Shown one piece after another: positions 11,025 to 22,319 of a stretch of 64,000 nt of DNA (positions are counted from its first letter, which is position 1; every line of letters begins with the position of its first letter). The stretch is from Mercenaria mercenaria. Taxonomy: Eukaryota; Mollusca; Bivalvia; Venerida; Veneridae. The notes under the pieces are model-generated. The model was given only the letters and a program-made list of their open reading frames with translations, did no database searches and was not told the origin of the DNA. The translations under genes and the position numbers were made by a program. The stretch lies in assembly GCF_021730395.1 (NCBI RefSeq), contig NC_069371.1, positions 71,950,001-72,014,000 of the forward strand, read 5' to 3'.

Positions 11025-13466
11025 TTATTTTGAACAGACAACACAAGTTAGTTCGCGACCGTGGATGTAAGGTGGACACTCTAGACTCTTCCCACAGACG
11101 GCTTCCACAAAAAATAGTCTGGCCTCATCGTCATCCGTTTTCCCACCAACCACTGTTTCCGGTCTCCGGTCTAGACAAATAAACTCCGAATCGTGACTCT
11201 GTCCTACCCATCCACTCACTAGATACCCGTTGTATTCCTTTGTCCAGCCACTATAACAGTCCATTCTTCCCGGTATCATGATACTCGAGCTTCTCCGAGT
11301 GTGGCACACGGCGCACGGAGCATTATCATTGTATACATTATACCCAAAGAAATTGCTCGCGCCATTTCCACGGTGATTCACGAACTGATATTCTACCCCA
11401 GCGATTTTACCCAGGCTTTCTATAGAGTCCTCGTAATGGTCCCACTGCGGCTTCTCAGAAAGGCAAAGGTAGTTAGAGCCAGTACCAACTTTAAAATCGT
11501 TTGAAGCCGTGCCCATGTAACCTACAATATAAACGTACATCTTCAACTGAAACACGTACATTGTCGATAGATCGTTTAGGTTTTGTTTCCATAGATATCA
11601 TCTCATTTTACTTTAATTTTAAGATACACTTTCCTACAACATTTTTAAACTAACCTCAACACAATAAATTCTTTTAATTATGCCGGATGCTAAGATTTTC
11701 GTATACTGGTATCATTAAGGCATACAATTTTAATAGTTGTCTGCACACATGACAGCATGTATTATGTTTAACATTATGGTTATATTGTAGCAAAAATATC
11801 TATATAATCACTACATGAAACAATATGTGTCAGTTCGTATATACAATCTACCATTTATACAAACGTTTTCCTTTTCTGTTTTATCTTCATTTCTTTTACC
11901 AAAATCATGTAAATGAATCCTTAAAAAAAAAAACGACCTGCAATCTTTTATTCAAGACAAGTAACCTGAATAAACTATGTCAGTTCCATTTCCTGGACAG
12001 GTGGTGCGGCCCCATCTTACGTAGGATGACCCAGAACCTAAAATACAAAATAAAATTTGGTGAGTATCTCTTGTCTCCTTTGAAAGTCTTTTCTTATATT
12101 AAAAGTGATTTTGTCAGCGGCAAATTCCCGCACAGTCGTTTTATTGGAGTCATGGCCATTGATTTGTCAAACTTGATGATGTTTCGGCCACTTCTAACAG
12201 CATTTGGAAGGTTTCCACCAAACTTTAGAGGAGCCAAGCTTGTTATGCAATGATTAGCATGTTTTGCCTCAGTGATGTTCAGCGGAGTTACGGCCCTTGA
12301 TTTGTCGTATTTTACAGTGGTTACACTACTTGCGGTATACTATATGACTGAATCTCACCAGTGATTAGTGTATGTATCATCGGCATGTCCCGGTTCAATG
12401 ATTTTCAAATTCTATGATGTTTGTTCTACTTCTATACAACAAGTTGAAATTCAGTCAGATTTTACAGGAGTGATCAATGCAAAGCCTATAGGTGTGTATC
12501 ATTGAAATGTTATGGTTGTAGTTAATGGACCTTCATTTGTGGCATTTTACTATGTCTGCGTGTTAATTGGAGGGAGACTACGTTTTTCGTAAAAGAAAAC
12601 ATCTTTAGTTTTGTATTTCTGTGTTACCTAAGCTACTTTAGTTTTGTTGCATTTTTAATACAAAATTGAATGCTTTTACCTGAAACTGTTTGGAATTAAG
12701 TCTTCTAAACTTATGTCGTGTTACCTTATGTATTTCTCAATCCTTGTTAAATTTTGAACCTGAAGTTGTATAGAAACAAGCTTTCTTGACGTATATTTCG
12801 TAACATATTGTATTGCAATAATTACCTGATGCTATTTGAAGTTTAGTGATTTTAACGTGTCTTGTTACTTTTTGTATGGCAGTGCTCCTACCAGAACTTG
12901 TATGGTTTTAAGTTATCTACACTAATGTCTTGATAGATCATGTTCTGCTACGCTCTTACCCGAAGTTGTCTTGTCTGTAATTCAGTATCCTTAAAGTGTA
13001 CATTGTTAGATTTTGCACTGCTATGCTCTTACATGCAGATGCCTGGAATTCAGTGACCTTAAATTAAGCCTTGTTAGATATTGTACTGCTATGCTGTTAC
13101 CTGCAGATGTCTGGAATTCAGTGACCTAAAATTATGCCTTGTTAGATTGTGTACTGCTATGCTCTCACCTAAAGATGCCTGGAATTAAGGTACCTGAAAC
13201 CCAGTATGTGTTGTTAGATTCTTAACCACTATACTCTTACCTGAAGCTGCTTCAAGTTTAGCTATCTGTGTATCTTTCTCGTTCAGTCGTGACGTTAGAT
13301 TCTGGATTTCGTCCTTGTATTGCTTAAGCTCTTGTCTAAGAGTAGCGACTTCATGCGCTAAATCCAGCTCACTATGCAGAACCAGACGTTTGGTGTCAGA
13401 ATTTAACCCATCATCAGCGTTAACTAAGAAACAACAAACTGACACAAAACTAAATATTGAAAACAT
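11025..13466 (-). CDS. array copy B: secreted coiled-coil / short-chain-collagen-C4-like protein, 264 aa
   Basis: Exons 13466-13241, 12037-11966 and 11521-11025 give 226+72+497 = 795 nt in phase. Exon 1 holds a signal peptide (MFSIFSFVSVCCFLVNA), the Lys-Arg motif TKRLVLHSELD and a coiled coil longer than copy A's (RLNEKDTQIAKLEAAS). Exon 2 codes VRWGRTTCPGNGT. Exon 3 is very close to copy A (APCAVCHTRRSSSIMIPGRM; LDRRPETVVGG; ECPPYIHGREL), so A and B are recent relatives. A longer frame that reads through the exon 3 acceptor is intron. Intron 1 (12038-13240) contains a tandem array of donor-like units. The product should be secreted; its role is not known. Confidence 0.88.
12050..12560. repeat. 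degenerate GGCCATTGATTTGTC-type repeat
   Basis: Near-copies of GGCCATTGATTTGTCAAACT and GGCCCTTGATTTGTCGTATT recur at about 130-160 bp in intron 1 of copy B, with associated words (GTATGTATCATCGGCATG; GTGTATCATTGAAATG). It resembles a decayed dispersed repeat. Confidence 0.4.
12620..13238 (-). repeat. about nine tandem 66-bp units carrying splice-donor copies (copy B intron 1)
   Basis: The plus-strand word CTCTTACCTGAAG, the true exon 1 donor at 13235-13247, recurs in diverged form near 13163, 13097, 13030, 12952, 12888, 12822, 12758 and 12676. On the gene strand a unit reads like TTCCAG-GCATCTGCAG-GTAACAGC, an acceptor-like and a donor-like word 9-10 bases apart. Units nearest the exon are best preserved. 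Confidence 0.75.
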
Positions 13467-13540
13467 TGTACAGCTGCTGTAAAGAACTTTAAGATGGGAA
13501 AGTAAACTTATAGTGTTGACTTATGTAATTTTCATTCACT

Positions 13541-13546
13541 GATAAG
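13541..13546 (+). promoter_or_regulatory. GATA motif upstream of copy B
   Basis: GATAAG lies about 75 bp before the copy B start. It sits in a block (GTTGACTTAT ... CACTGATAAGA ... ATGTACTC) that is also found upstream of copy C. Confidence 0.5.
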
Positions 13547-13824
13547 ACTGGTGCCGCTTAGCAGGATATAAAATGTACTCCGAGAACCTATAGTGATAGA
13601 CCTATGCCTGTATAACTTTATCGTGCCATTAAACGAAGGTCAGACTGCTTTGTTTCATAAAAAGCCACTAAAGACTATTGCCACATACTAGGAACCAACC
13701 AAATCTCTACAATTCTACACTACACACTGGTGTGTGGAGTGTAGATGGTGCATTACAAAGAAAAGCAAATGACAGTTATAACAAAAAAATTAATGAAACA
13801 AGCATATATACTAAGGTATAAGAT

Positions 13825-13960
13825 TCTTTGACTAGTTGTAGATGCAAGAGGGAATATCCGGCTTGTGTGTACCTTTTTACGCGGTATGAAGGCTCCATCG
13901 AGTTTCTGTGTAAACAGTTGCCCTAAAGCGAGATATTCCCATCTGCAACTACAGCAAATG
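13825..13960. repeat. short foldback sequence
   Basis: GTTGTAGATGCAAGAGGGAA near 13833 has an imperfect reverse complement near 13930-13952. A small MITE or hairpin is possible; no family is recognised. Confidence 0.35.
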
Positions 13961-14229
13961 TTAAAACCTTTGTCTTTCAAATGATAGTAAAAATAAGATA
14001 AAAATGACTTATTTTGTAGCGCTGCTTTACTACAAATAGCGTATTTAAACAACGTTCTGGATATTTTTCCATAAACAGGAAATACGTCAAGGCATTACAA
14101 AGGGAAGTAAAAGCATAAGACTTCCGGTTTTGTTGTTTTGTCATCTGCGGTGAAACGTTATCACCGAGAAATATGAAATATAAGGAAGAGGAAATATCAA
14201 ATTATGTTCAATTGTACACAAGCGACATA

Positions 14230-14376
14230 GAACAATTTACGATCGTACGGTGGACATTCTTAACTTTTCCCGCAAATTGATTCCACGAAGTAGATGATAC
14301 TGTCATAGCCGTTCATTACCACAGTCTCCATTCGCCCGTCCGAAGAAACGTACTCCGTAGATATTGTCATATATGA
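14230..14376 (-). pseudogene. isolated fragment of the array C-terminal exon
   Basis: The minus strand reads a decayed copy of the end of exon 3: STEYVSSDGRMETVV, then SIIYFVESICGKS, a stop where leucine is expected, and ECPPYDRKL. The cysteine of VCLDRRPE is lost. No matching exons 1 or 2 are seen nearby, so this is a duplicated piece beyond copy C's 3' end. Confidence 0.75.
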
Positions 14377-14637
14377 ATTATGTCAGTAGCCGTAACATTT
14401 TACAAATACATCGGTCTTAGGCAGTTCAATCAATTTTCATTTCAGTTATTTGCAGAACCCAAGTAGAGGCTATATAACGTTCACTAGCAGCATCTAGCCG
14501 AACCTACTGAAACTTCATGAAAAATTAAAAAAAAAAAAGAACTATATATATATATAATAATTTTATACTTTATTTTAACAGTTTTCTTTTTGCTTTATAT
14601 TTCATATCTCAGTTGTCAGAATTAAATTGTAAGATAA

Positions 14638-16187
14638 TTACTTAGAACAAACTACGCATGACAGTTCTCTGTTATGAACATACGGTGGACATTCCAAACT
14701 TTTCCCGCAAAATGCTTCGACAAAATAAAGCATATTGTCGTTGTCGCTGCTTCCAATGTGTGACACTGTCTCCGGTCGCCTGTCTAAACACACGTACTCC
14801 GTCGAATCATCATAAACAGGATGAGAGCCGACAAGATAGCCACTGTACTCCTTTGTCCACCCTGGATAACAGTCCTTCCGGCCGGGAATCATAAGATTAG
14901 TACTTCTCTGAGTGCGGCAAACCGAGCAAGGTGCCTCACTTTCTAGGATATTGGATCCGAATATGGCCTGGATGTCATGGTCGTGCGAGGCGCGGAACTC
15001 GTACTCAACACCTGTTACACGAATGTCGTTGTTTATTGTTTCGGAAAAGTAGTCCCATGTGGGTTGACCAGCAAGACACAAGTAGTTCGAACCTGATCCA
15101 GTACCGTCACGGAGAACGCCGTAACTCCCTGCCATGTAACCTATATTGGGAAAAAAGTAACATATTGTTTATTGGCGGCATACAATGTACGTATAAATAT
15201 ACTGTCTTATTTCAATGATCAGCCAATACAGTTGAGTATGTCTGTAAAAACCACATCTTGAAAATGAAAAACGTGGTAGTTTCTCAACCCAGGTAAATTT
15301 ACACCCTATCAGCAGGTTATATATTAAAGGTATTTATTCAGAGGTGGTCGTCGGCAAAGGTTTGTATTATGCATTGCCATTCGGTTAAGTTAATCCTACG
15401 ATATAGCAAAAATTCGAACATGAAAAATATGCACATTTCCATTAAACACGGAAAATTGACGTCACGTCGATATATTATTTGGCGTCATACAGAAGCCGAT
15501 AAAGAGTGGTTCCACATTTGATATACTACTTTATATCAATAATATACATCAACACATCAATATTTTTTACAGTAAAACAATGTACCAACCAGAATAAACT
15601 AGTGTTGTTCCGTTTGTGGGACAAGTTGTTCGTCCCCATCTAGTATAAAGCGAACCTGAAAATATACAAATACAGATAAATCTCCCTGGATTCTGAAGTC
15701 AGCAACCGTAATATTTGATGGGCTTGATTCATACAAAAACGTGCTATCGCCGGTATACCGAATGCGCCGTGATATTTCTATCGGGTTATTTGGCATGTCC
15801 AGCATTGCACCCGACTGATACGCACACAACTAGCCCTACTGAAACGAGTACAAATCAGGCGAAATCGGAGTACACAATCTACTGAACTTTAAAAGTACGA
15901 TTATAAAAGTATGAGAACATTTTGATTTATTGGTATTCCTAGCTTAAAGGTTTTGATATCTTTTATCAAGCTGTGTAAAGTTTCATGTTTTCGTCGTTTT
16001 GGATCTATCTTACATTAACGAGACAAGTCAAGCTACACGTGTTTATGTTTGGGCATCTGTACATGTTTCTAGTGCACCCTACACTCCTTTGCACCCATCT
16101 TGTGTTTCCAATCCTTGCGATTCTTGGAGAATTTGCAAGACACATGACACATAGATAGCATTAATTCCTTGTATTTATATTTTTACC

Positions 16188-16246
<59 letters not shown>

Positions 16247-16658
16247 TGCGATTCAAATACTGTTCCTGACTTTTATTTAGAGTCCAGTGAAATCACACAG
16301 TTTCATTTTGTTTACCTATTTTTGTACCTGTTTGTAAACACGAAAATAAACGTTTTATTTCTTCTATACCAAATATAGAATTGACGTTAATATTTAAGTA
16401 CGTTATTTTTGTATCTGCTACGATCTTACCTGAAGCTGCTTGGATTTTAGCGATCTGTGTATCTTTCTCGTTCAGTCTTGATGTTAATTTCTGCATTTCC
16501 TCCTTGTATTGCGCAAGTTCTTGTCTGAGAGTAGCAAATTCATTTGCTATATCTAATTCACTATGCAGAACCAGACGTTTGTTGTCAGTTTCAGATTGAT
16601 CAGCATCAATATGCCGCAAGTCGCAACATATTAATGCAAAAATAAATAAAGAAATCAT
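14638..16658 (-). CDS. array copy C: secreted coiled-coil / short-chain-collagen-C4-like protein, 265 aa
   Basis: Exons 16658-16430, 15655-15590 and 15140-14638 give 229+66+503 = 798 nt in phase. The first ATG in frame is at 16658 (MISLFIFALICC); the frame is open further upstream only from a TTG. After the signal peptide come DNKRLVLHSELD and a coiled coil ending KDTQIAKIQAAS. Exon 2 is the short 66-nt form (TRWGRTTCPTNGTTLVYSG), as in copies F and G. Exon 3 has MAGSYGVLRDGTGSGSNYLC, APCSVCRTQRSTNLMIPGR, YVCLDRRPE and CGKSLECPPY, all ten cysteines kept. AATAAA (minus) is at 14574-14569. Confidence 0.87.
16189..16240. repeat. (TC)n microsatellite
   Basis: About 26 CT units in the first intron of copy C. 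The apparent leucine-serine peptide on the plus strand comes from this repeat. Confidence 0.95.
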
Positions 16659-16740
16659 TGCACTAGTCCTATTACTGTACAAAAACAGAAATCAAACAAC
16701 AGCAAACAGGGAGTGTTGACTTATTTTCATGTGACTCACT

Positions 16741-16746
16741 GATAAG
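16741..16746 (+). promoter_or_regulatory. GATA motif upstream of copy C
   Basis: GATAAG about 83 bp before the start codon, in the CACTGATAAGA block shared with copy B. Confidence 0.5.
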
Positions 16747-17346
16747 AATGGTGTCCCTGAAATTGAAAAAAAATGTACTCGGAGACCTATGAAATGGCAA
16801 ACAAACTTACAAAATAATATGATGTGAACCTTTTATACAAACTGCTATATAAATTACATCGCATCATGAATAAATAACATTATTTCTTTCATTATGATTC
16901 AGTAAACGAAAAAAAACTTGTAAATCACTATCCGTCCGAACAGGAGTTCAAACGTTTACTGTGGACAAGACCCCTTTATCAACAAGCAAGTTGTAAAAGA
17001 CTTTCACTGTTCAATCTGCATGGGCGTAGGAAGGAGTTGGAGCTGGAACCGCGAAGGGTATGGCTCCGGGAGGAGAACGTCCGCCTCTCGTTTCGTTGGA
17101 ACGTGCAGGGGTTTATTAGGGGATGAATTAGGTTAATAATTACTGCATTTCATTTAACTTCCCAAAAATATTATTCATCTCAGTCTTGTCTATAACATGG
17201 CTTTCAATATAATATTATAATGCATTTATCAGTTCTATTTTCATCAGCAAAATACTGTAACAGCAAAACAGTGTCCCTTATCGGGCTGCTAGATAATACT
17301 TTAGCTTGTCAAATATATGTGAGTGTGTGCTAGAGATTACATTAGA

Positions 17347-17352
17347 GATAAG
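17347..17352 (+). promoter_or_regulatory. GATA motif upstream of copy D
   Basis: GATAAG immediately before the exon 1 coding homology, in the shared word TAGAGATAAGACAATTTTACTT. Confidence 0.35.
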
Positions 17353-17365
17353 ACAATTTTACTTC

Positions 17366-18974
17366 AATGTAGCAGACGATTCCAAACGCTTGGTTCTACA
17401 CAGTGACACAGACATCGCACAGAAGATCGGGTCGATGGAAAAGCAAATCGCTGATCTTACTGCTACTGTTGCAATTCAGAAGGCGGACATACAATCTCTG
17501 AAATCGTCTGCTGGTAACCTAGCTTTTAATTTTTGTTGGATTAAATGCATTACGTATATCAATCCGGAAGCCAGGTATTTTTGCAAAGTTTCATAATAAT
17601 TCCGATCTCTCTCCGAATGGAATGCATAATCTCTTGGGGAAACGGTAGATGATCTATCAAGTTATTTATATTCCAAAGGGGGCCGAGACACTACTTTTGT
17701 ACCTTTTTTGTCTCTTTGTTACATGTACTTGAAGCAATAAGGTACATGTATTTGTATAATAAGCAGATTAACTCTCATTCTCTGTAGCAAAGTCGATCAT
17801 TTAAAAATACTTAATATATTGCAGTCACAGAATATACATAATTATGTGTATGTTCGCTTATTTATAGCCGCCATCAGTAACCCATATGGGCGACTCCTCC
17901 AGAAGACTGTGGAGAACAGCGCAAGATACAGAAGACGCTCCAATTACAGAAGCTTCTCTGGTTCTTTAGCGTGCCGGGTGTAAAGCACCGATAAACAAGA
18001 CTCCTATCCCAATGTTAGTAATTTTTAGTTTAAGGAGCGGGAGACCGAACTCGTGACCACTGGTTTTGTAGTCAAACAGTGTTACCACTGGACCACTGCG
18101 TCCGCTCTTGAATATACATGTACTAAATATTGATATTTTATTCGAAGGTAAAGGATCTACGTACACACGTTGGGGTCGCACAGTTTGTCCCGGAAATGGA
18201 ACTAGCCTTGTCTACTCTGGTAAAATTTTAACAATTGCTACAAGTTTGTATTCCAAAAAGATGAAATAACTAAGAAAAATGTATCTTATATAATTATACT
18301 TTTTTGTCATTAAGCCCTTGATAACAAAATGTTTTTACTTTCAAACTGTTGACTGACTTTTACATAGTGGTACCGATTAAGCCTAATTTGAAACAAACGT
18401 TTTCACAATTTTAATTGTACAGTTTCGTAGCTTAAAGTTATGGATTCTGTTTTCTAAATACCCTACAGGTTTTATGGCTGGCACATACCATGATGCTTCT
18501 AAAAACGGGTTCGGTTCAGGTGCCAACTATCTTTGCTTAGCCGACCGGCCAACGTGGGACCATTATTCCACTACTGGGAACAACAAAATTCGTATCACTG
18601 GCGTAGAATACGAATTTTCGGGATATTCAATTAACGAACTAACCGACTTTTTTGGTACCAATATCCAGAATAACGAAGCCCCATGCGCCGTGTGCCACAG
18701 TTCAAGATCATCCAGTCTGATGATACCTGGACGAACTGACTGCTACTCTGGATGGACCGAAGAATACAACGGTTTTCTTGTAGGTGCTTACCCACATTTT
18801 AATGACGCTACAGAATTTGTGTGTCTTGACCGAAGGCCAGAATCCATTGTCAACAGCGGATTTAACGATAATGAAAACGTCCTATATTTCGTAGAAGCAA
18901 ACTGTGCCAAGGGACTTGAATGCTCACCGTATGTCAATGATCGAGAACTAGCATGCGTTGTCTGCTCTGCTTAA
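17366..18974 (+). pseudogene. array copy D: C4-like gene without its start codon and signal peptide
   Basis: Coding homology runs 17366-17513 (exon 1), 18148-18219 (72 nt) and 18469-18974 (506 nt), with good splice sites and no internal stop. Exon 1 gives ADDSKRLVLHSDTDIAQKI and a coiled coil; exon 2 TRWGRTVCPGNGTSLVYSG; exon 3 keeps the ten-cysteine pattern (APCAVCHSSRSSSLMIPGRT; CAKGLECSPY). Compared with copy E, 88 bp spanning the ATG and most of the signal peptide are missing at 17364/17365. The first in-frame ATG is then 17435, inside the coiled coil, giving no secretion signal. Upstream open frame starts only at a TTG. It may be non-functional, may use an unseen upstream exon, or may be an assembly error. 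AATAAA at 19000 is intact. Confidence 0.75.
17840..18109 (-). mobile_element. tRNA-derived SINE with 10-bp target duplication
   Basis: The insertion is flanked by GAATATACAT at 17830-17839 and 18110-18119. The right end, on the minus strand, is tRNA-like with an A box (GTGGTCCAGTGGTAACACTG) and a B-box-like GAGTTCGGTCTCC. It is absent from the matching intron of copy E. A piece of the same family is at 61728-61830. Confidence 0.8.
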
Positions 18975-19015
18975 TATTAATATCATATCTTTAAATTGAA
19001 ATAAATGGAAGATAT

Positions 19016-19720
19016 TATAGGGTTTTTTATCTAAAAGAATATAGTGTTTTGTGCTGCATCTTTCCTAATTACTAGTAATTCAAGTACTGTATGTGTTTTG
19101 GAATGTAAAATAATGATTCATCTGATCTGCGAACTGATTCAAGGTTATTTCTTTGAGATTAAACAATTTACAAATGTGAATGCGGAGTATTTAGTCGTAT
19201 GGTTGTACAATTTCTTCTAAAGCACCACTGAGTTCTTATGCAATATAACACCAGGCCCCATGTAGTTGCCCGTACAAAGGGATTTGTTGCAAGACAAACT
19301 GTTCATGTTTTGCAGTGGTCCGCTTGCTCCAAGATTGTAATCCCATAGAGTATACTTGGGATCTTTTGGGGAGGAACTCCAGAAGAAAAAAAATGTTTTG
19401 AACAACCTGCAAGATCATAATATTTGCTTTTGTTAGAATGGAACAACTACTTTATCAAACTCTGGCCTGTATGGGATTGCTTTTTACGAACTTTATAAAA
19501 TACATGGCAATGATTTATTTTGAGAATACTTCATGGCTGGTGCTCGGCTCTTTTACAGCTAGACTTTGATTGAGTCTGACGGAGCAACTTTCTGCATTGA
19601 GTACATATTTAAAGTTTCCATATATAGTTTACACGATCATTTTAGTCTTTACTTACCATGCGTTTTGCTTTCACTACATGTATAAATGATTCACTTTTAT
19701 TTACACTGTCCTGTTGCTTT
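19016..19720. other. gene-free spacer between copies D and E
   Basis: No exon or repeat recognised on either strand; the short frames near 19217-19418 show no known motif. Confidence 0.4.
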
Positions 19721-19970
19721 GGAAAATGCAGGGGTTTATTAGGGGGTGAATTAGGTAAATAATTACTGCATTTCATTTAACTCCCAAAGGATGTTATTGA
19801 TCTCAGTCTTCTCTTTAACATAGCCTTCAATATAATATTATAAATGCATTCATCAGTTCTATTTTCATTACTAAAATACGGTAACAGCAAAGCAGTGTCA
19901 CTTATCGGGCTGCTAGATAATACTTGAGCTTGTCAAACTGATGTGAGTGCGTACTAGAGATTACATTAGA

Positions 19971-19976
19971 GATAAG
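19971..19976 (+). promoter_or_regulatory. GATA motif upstream of copy E
   Basis: GATAAG about 55 bp before the start codon at 20030, in the same block as copy D. Confidence 0.45.
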
Positions 19977-20029
19977 ACAATTTTACTTTACTGAAGATAC
20001 ATAAACATCCATAATTTCAACGGAGCAAA

Positions 20030-21300
20030 ATGGTTCTTATGAGATTGTTTTTATTCTTGCTGATGTTCATTCTCAACAATGTAGCAGACGATTTCAACGC
20101 TTGGTTCTACACAGTGACACAGACATCGCACAGAAGATCGGGTCGATGGAAAAGCAAATCGCTGATCTTACTGCTACTGTTGCAGTTCTGAAGTCGTCCA
20201 CAGGTAAACTTGCTTTTAAGATTTGTTGGAGTTAATGCATTACGTATATCATTCTGGAAACCAAATGTCATCGCATAGTTTCTTAATAATTGCTATTTTC
20301 TCTCCGAATGGAATGCATAAACTCTTGGTAAAACAGCAGCTGATCGTTTCTGCCAGTATTTGTATTCCGAAAGCAGTCGGTAGTCTATGTTTTCGCATGA
20401 ATGGCTTAACATTCATTACATTCTGTACCTATCATCTCTCTGTCGGATATACTTTACTACGTATTTATATTCTAATTCGAAGGTAAAGGATCTACATACA
20501 CACGTTGGGGTCGAACAGTTTGTCCCGGGAATGGAACTGGCCTTGTCTATTCTGGTAAAGTTTTAGCTTTTGCAATAAGTTTGTATTCCAAAAAGATAAA
20601 ATAATTATCTATTAAAATTATAACTTTTATCTTTACACCCTTATCTCAAAAATGCTGACTGACTTTTAAAGACTCGAACCGATTAAGCCTGATTTGTAAC
20701 AATAGCTTTTATAATACATGTAATATTCCTTTTATTATTATCTTATAGTTTCCTAGCTTAAAATCATGGATTCTCTTTTCTGAACAACCAACAGGCTTTA
20801 TGGCTGGCACATACCATGACAGTGCTAAGCATGGGTACGGTTCAGGTGCAAACTATCTTTGCTTAGCTGACCGACCAACGTGGGGCCATTATGCCACTGC
20901 TGGAAACAACGATATCCGTATTGCCGGTGTGGAATACGAATTTTCAGGATATTCAATAAACGAAGTAGCCGACTTTTTTGGTACCAATATCCGCCATAAC
21001 GAAGCCCCATGTGCTGTGTGTCACAGTTCAAGAACATCCAATCTGATGATACCTGGGCGTACTGATTGCTATCCTGGATGGACAAAAGAATACAACGGTT
21101 TTCTTGTAGGTGCTTACCCAGGTTATAATGACGCTACAGAATTTGTGTGTCTGGACCGAAGGCCTGAATCCGTTGTCAACAGCGGAATTGGCGATGGTGA
21201 AAACTTGTTATATTTCGTAGAGGCAAACTGCGGCAAGTCACTTGAATGTCCACCTTATGTTCATGACCGGGAACTAGCGTGTGTTGTGTGCTCTGCTTAA
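20030..21300 (+). pseudogene. array copy E: C4-like gene with a frameshift in exon 1
   Basis: Exons 20030-20203, 20483-20554 and 20795-21300. The start and signal peptide (MVLMRLFLFLLMFILNNVA) are present. Then GACGATTTCAACGC is one base shorter than copy D's GACGATTCCAAACGC, so the reading frame leaves the KRLVLHSDTD frame and soon stops. Exon 1 also lacks 24 nt of coiled coil, in frame, relative to D. Exons 2 and 3 are clean (TRWGRTVCPGNGTGLVYSG; APCAVCHSSRTSNLMIPGRT; CGKSLECPPYVHDREL), and AATAAA is at 21319. The clean exons suggest either a very young lesion or a base-call error. Confidence 0.78.
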
Positions 21301-21330
21301 TATCAGCTTTAAACCTAAAATAAAAATGAG

Positions 21331-22238
21331 ATACGTGTACGCTTACTTTTCTATGATTTAAATTCTTTACCTTTTACATAACATCATTCTGTCCTATATA
21401 CCAGTCATTACCATCATTTATAGGCATCGCACGCTTTTACAGGATAATTGAATATAAACACTTCCAAAAGAGACATAAGTATATGGGGAAAAAAGAACTG
21501 TTCCTATCCCTATGAAAAGCATTGACTTTCGTCGGTCGCTTATATTTTATATATGCTCCAATATTGGTTTTCTAACAGGCCGCACATTTTCTCAGTATTC
21601 CAGAAAGTGTTTTGCGACACACCTCTGACTTATGAACTTTTGCAAAGTATAAAGGGTCTCAACTGATTATACGGTACTGACAAACTACAATCAACACAAA
21701 CAGGTGGCATTATCTATAATCTGCCAAAACTTATCAAATCAGTCAAATATAAGTGATTAAACAATTGAAATCGAATTTTACTTACTTCTGGTGCATATGA
21801 ATTTATACAGTTGCAGCCATGAAGGGAGATAACCAAAAATTATGGATTCAACAAAACTTTCTACCGTCGATATTCAAACCTTGCAAATATTGGAGGAAAA
21901 CAGTTATCAAAAACAGAATTATTAATAAAGGCATTATGAACCGTTAATACATAGTTAATAACATTTAATGCGTATCAATTCAATTTCACCTTCTAATTTT
22001 AAGCAAGAATTACGTTACATTAAATAAAACAATGGTAATTATATGTTGTAAATATACTCTCATAATGTACACATACATTGGTCGATTGTGGAGGAATCAA
22101 ATTCATTACAGGTATTATAACGTCAGATATTCCAGCAGAGCATTTATGGTATTAGCAACTTAAATATTCTGACTGATATTTATTTCTGTTTAGCTTTTTG
22201 TCAGACAAAGAATTGTGACCTATCTTCAACGCTGTTTT
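21331..22238. other. gene-free spacer between copies E and F
   Basis: No coding sequence or recognised repeat seen. Confidence 0.4.
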
Positions 22239-22244
22239 CTTATC
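22239..22244 (-). promoter_or_regulatory. GATA motif upstream of copy F
   Basis: CTTATC (GATAAG on the minus strand) about 76 bp before the start codon of copy F. Confidence 0.4.
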
Positions 22245-22319
22245 TATACCTGTACGGTAAGTATTTAAATGTAACGTTTGTGCTCTCTAAAGTCATTTAT
22301 TTTCTATTTATGAGTTTTA

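Larger units (their letters stand above)
17098..19015 (+). repeat. tandem gene duplication, unit 1 (copy D)
   Basis: Begins GCAGGGGTTTATTAGGGG and aligns closely with the unit at 19721-21330 through the upstream region, exon 1, the start of intron 1, exon 2 and exon 3. It differs by an 88-bp loss at the start of the gene and by a SINE in intron 1. Confidence 0.8.
19721..21330 (+). repeat. tandem gene duplication, unit 2 (copy E)
   Basis: Second unit of the duplication; see 17098-19015. The intron 1 middle no longer aligns and there is no SINE. Confidence 0.8.

Noticed and set aside
14658-15218. Plus-strand frames over copy C exon 3 (and likewise over A, B, F, G)
   Set aside because: Antisense shadows of the conserved exon; the minus strand carries the cysteine pattern and splice sites.
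16169-16378. Leucine/serine-rich frame
   Set aside because: Produced by a (TC)n microsatellite.
17306-17596. Apparent complete exon 1 for copy D beginning before the GATA motif
   Set aside because: The frame starts with TTG, not ATG, and runs into intron at its end; animal start codons of this type are not assumed.
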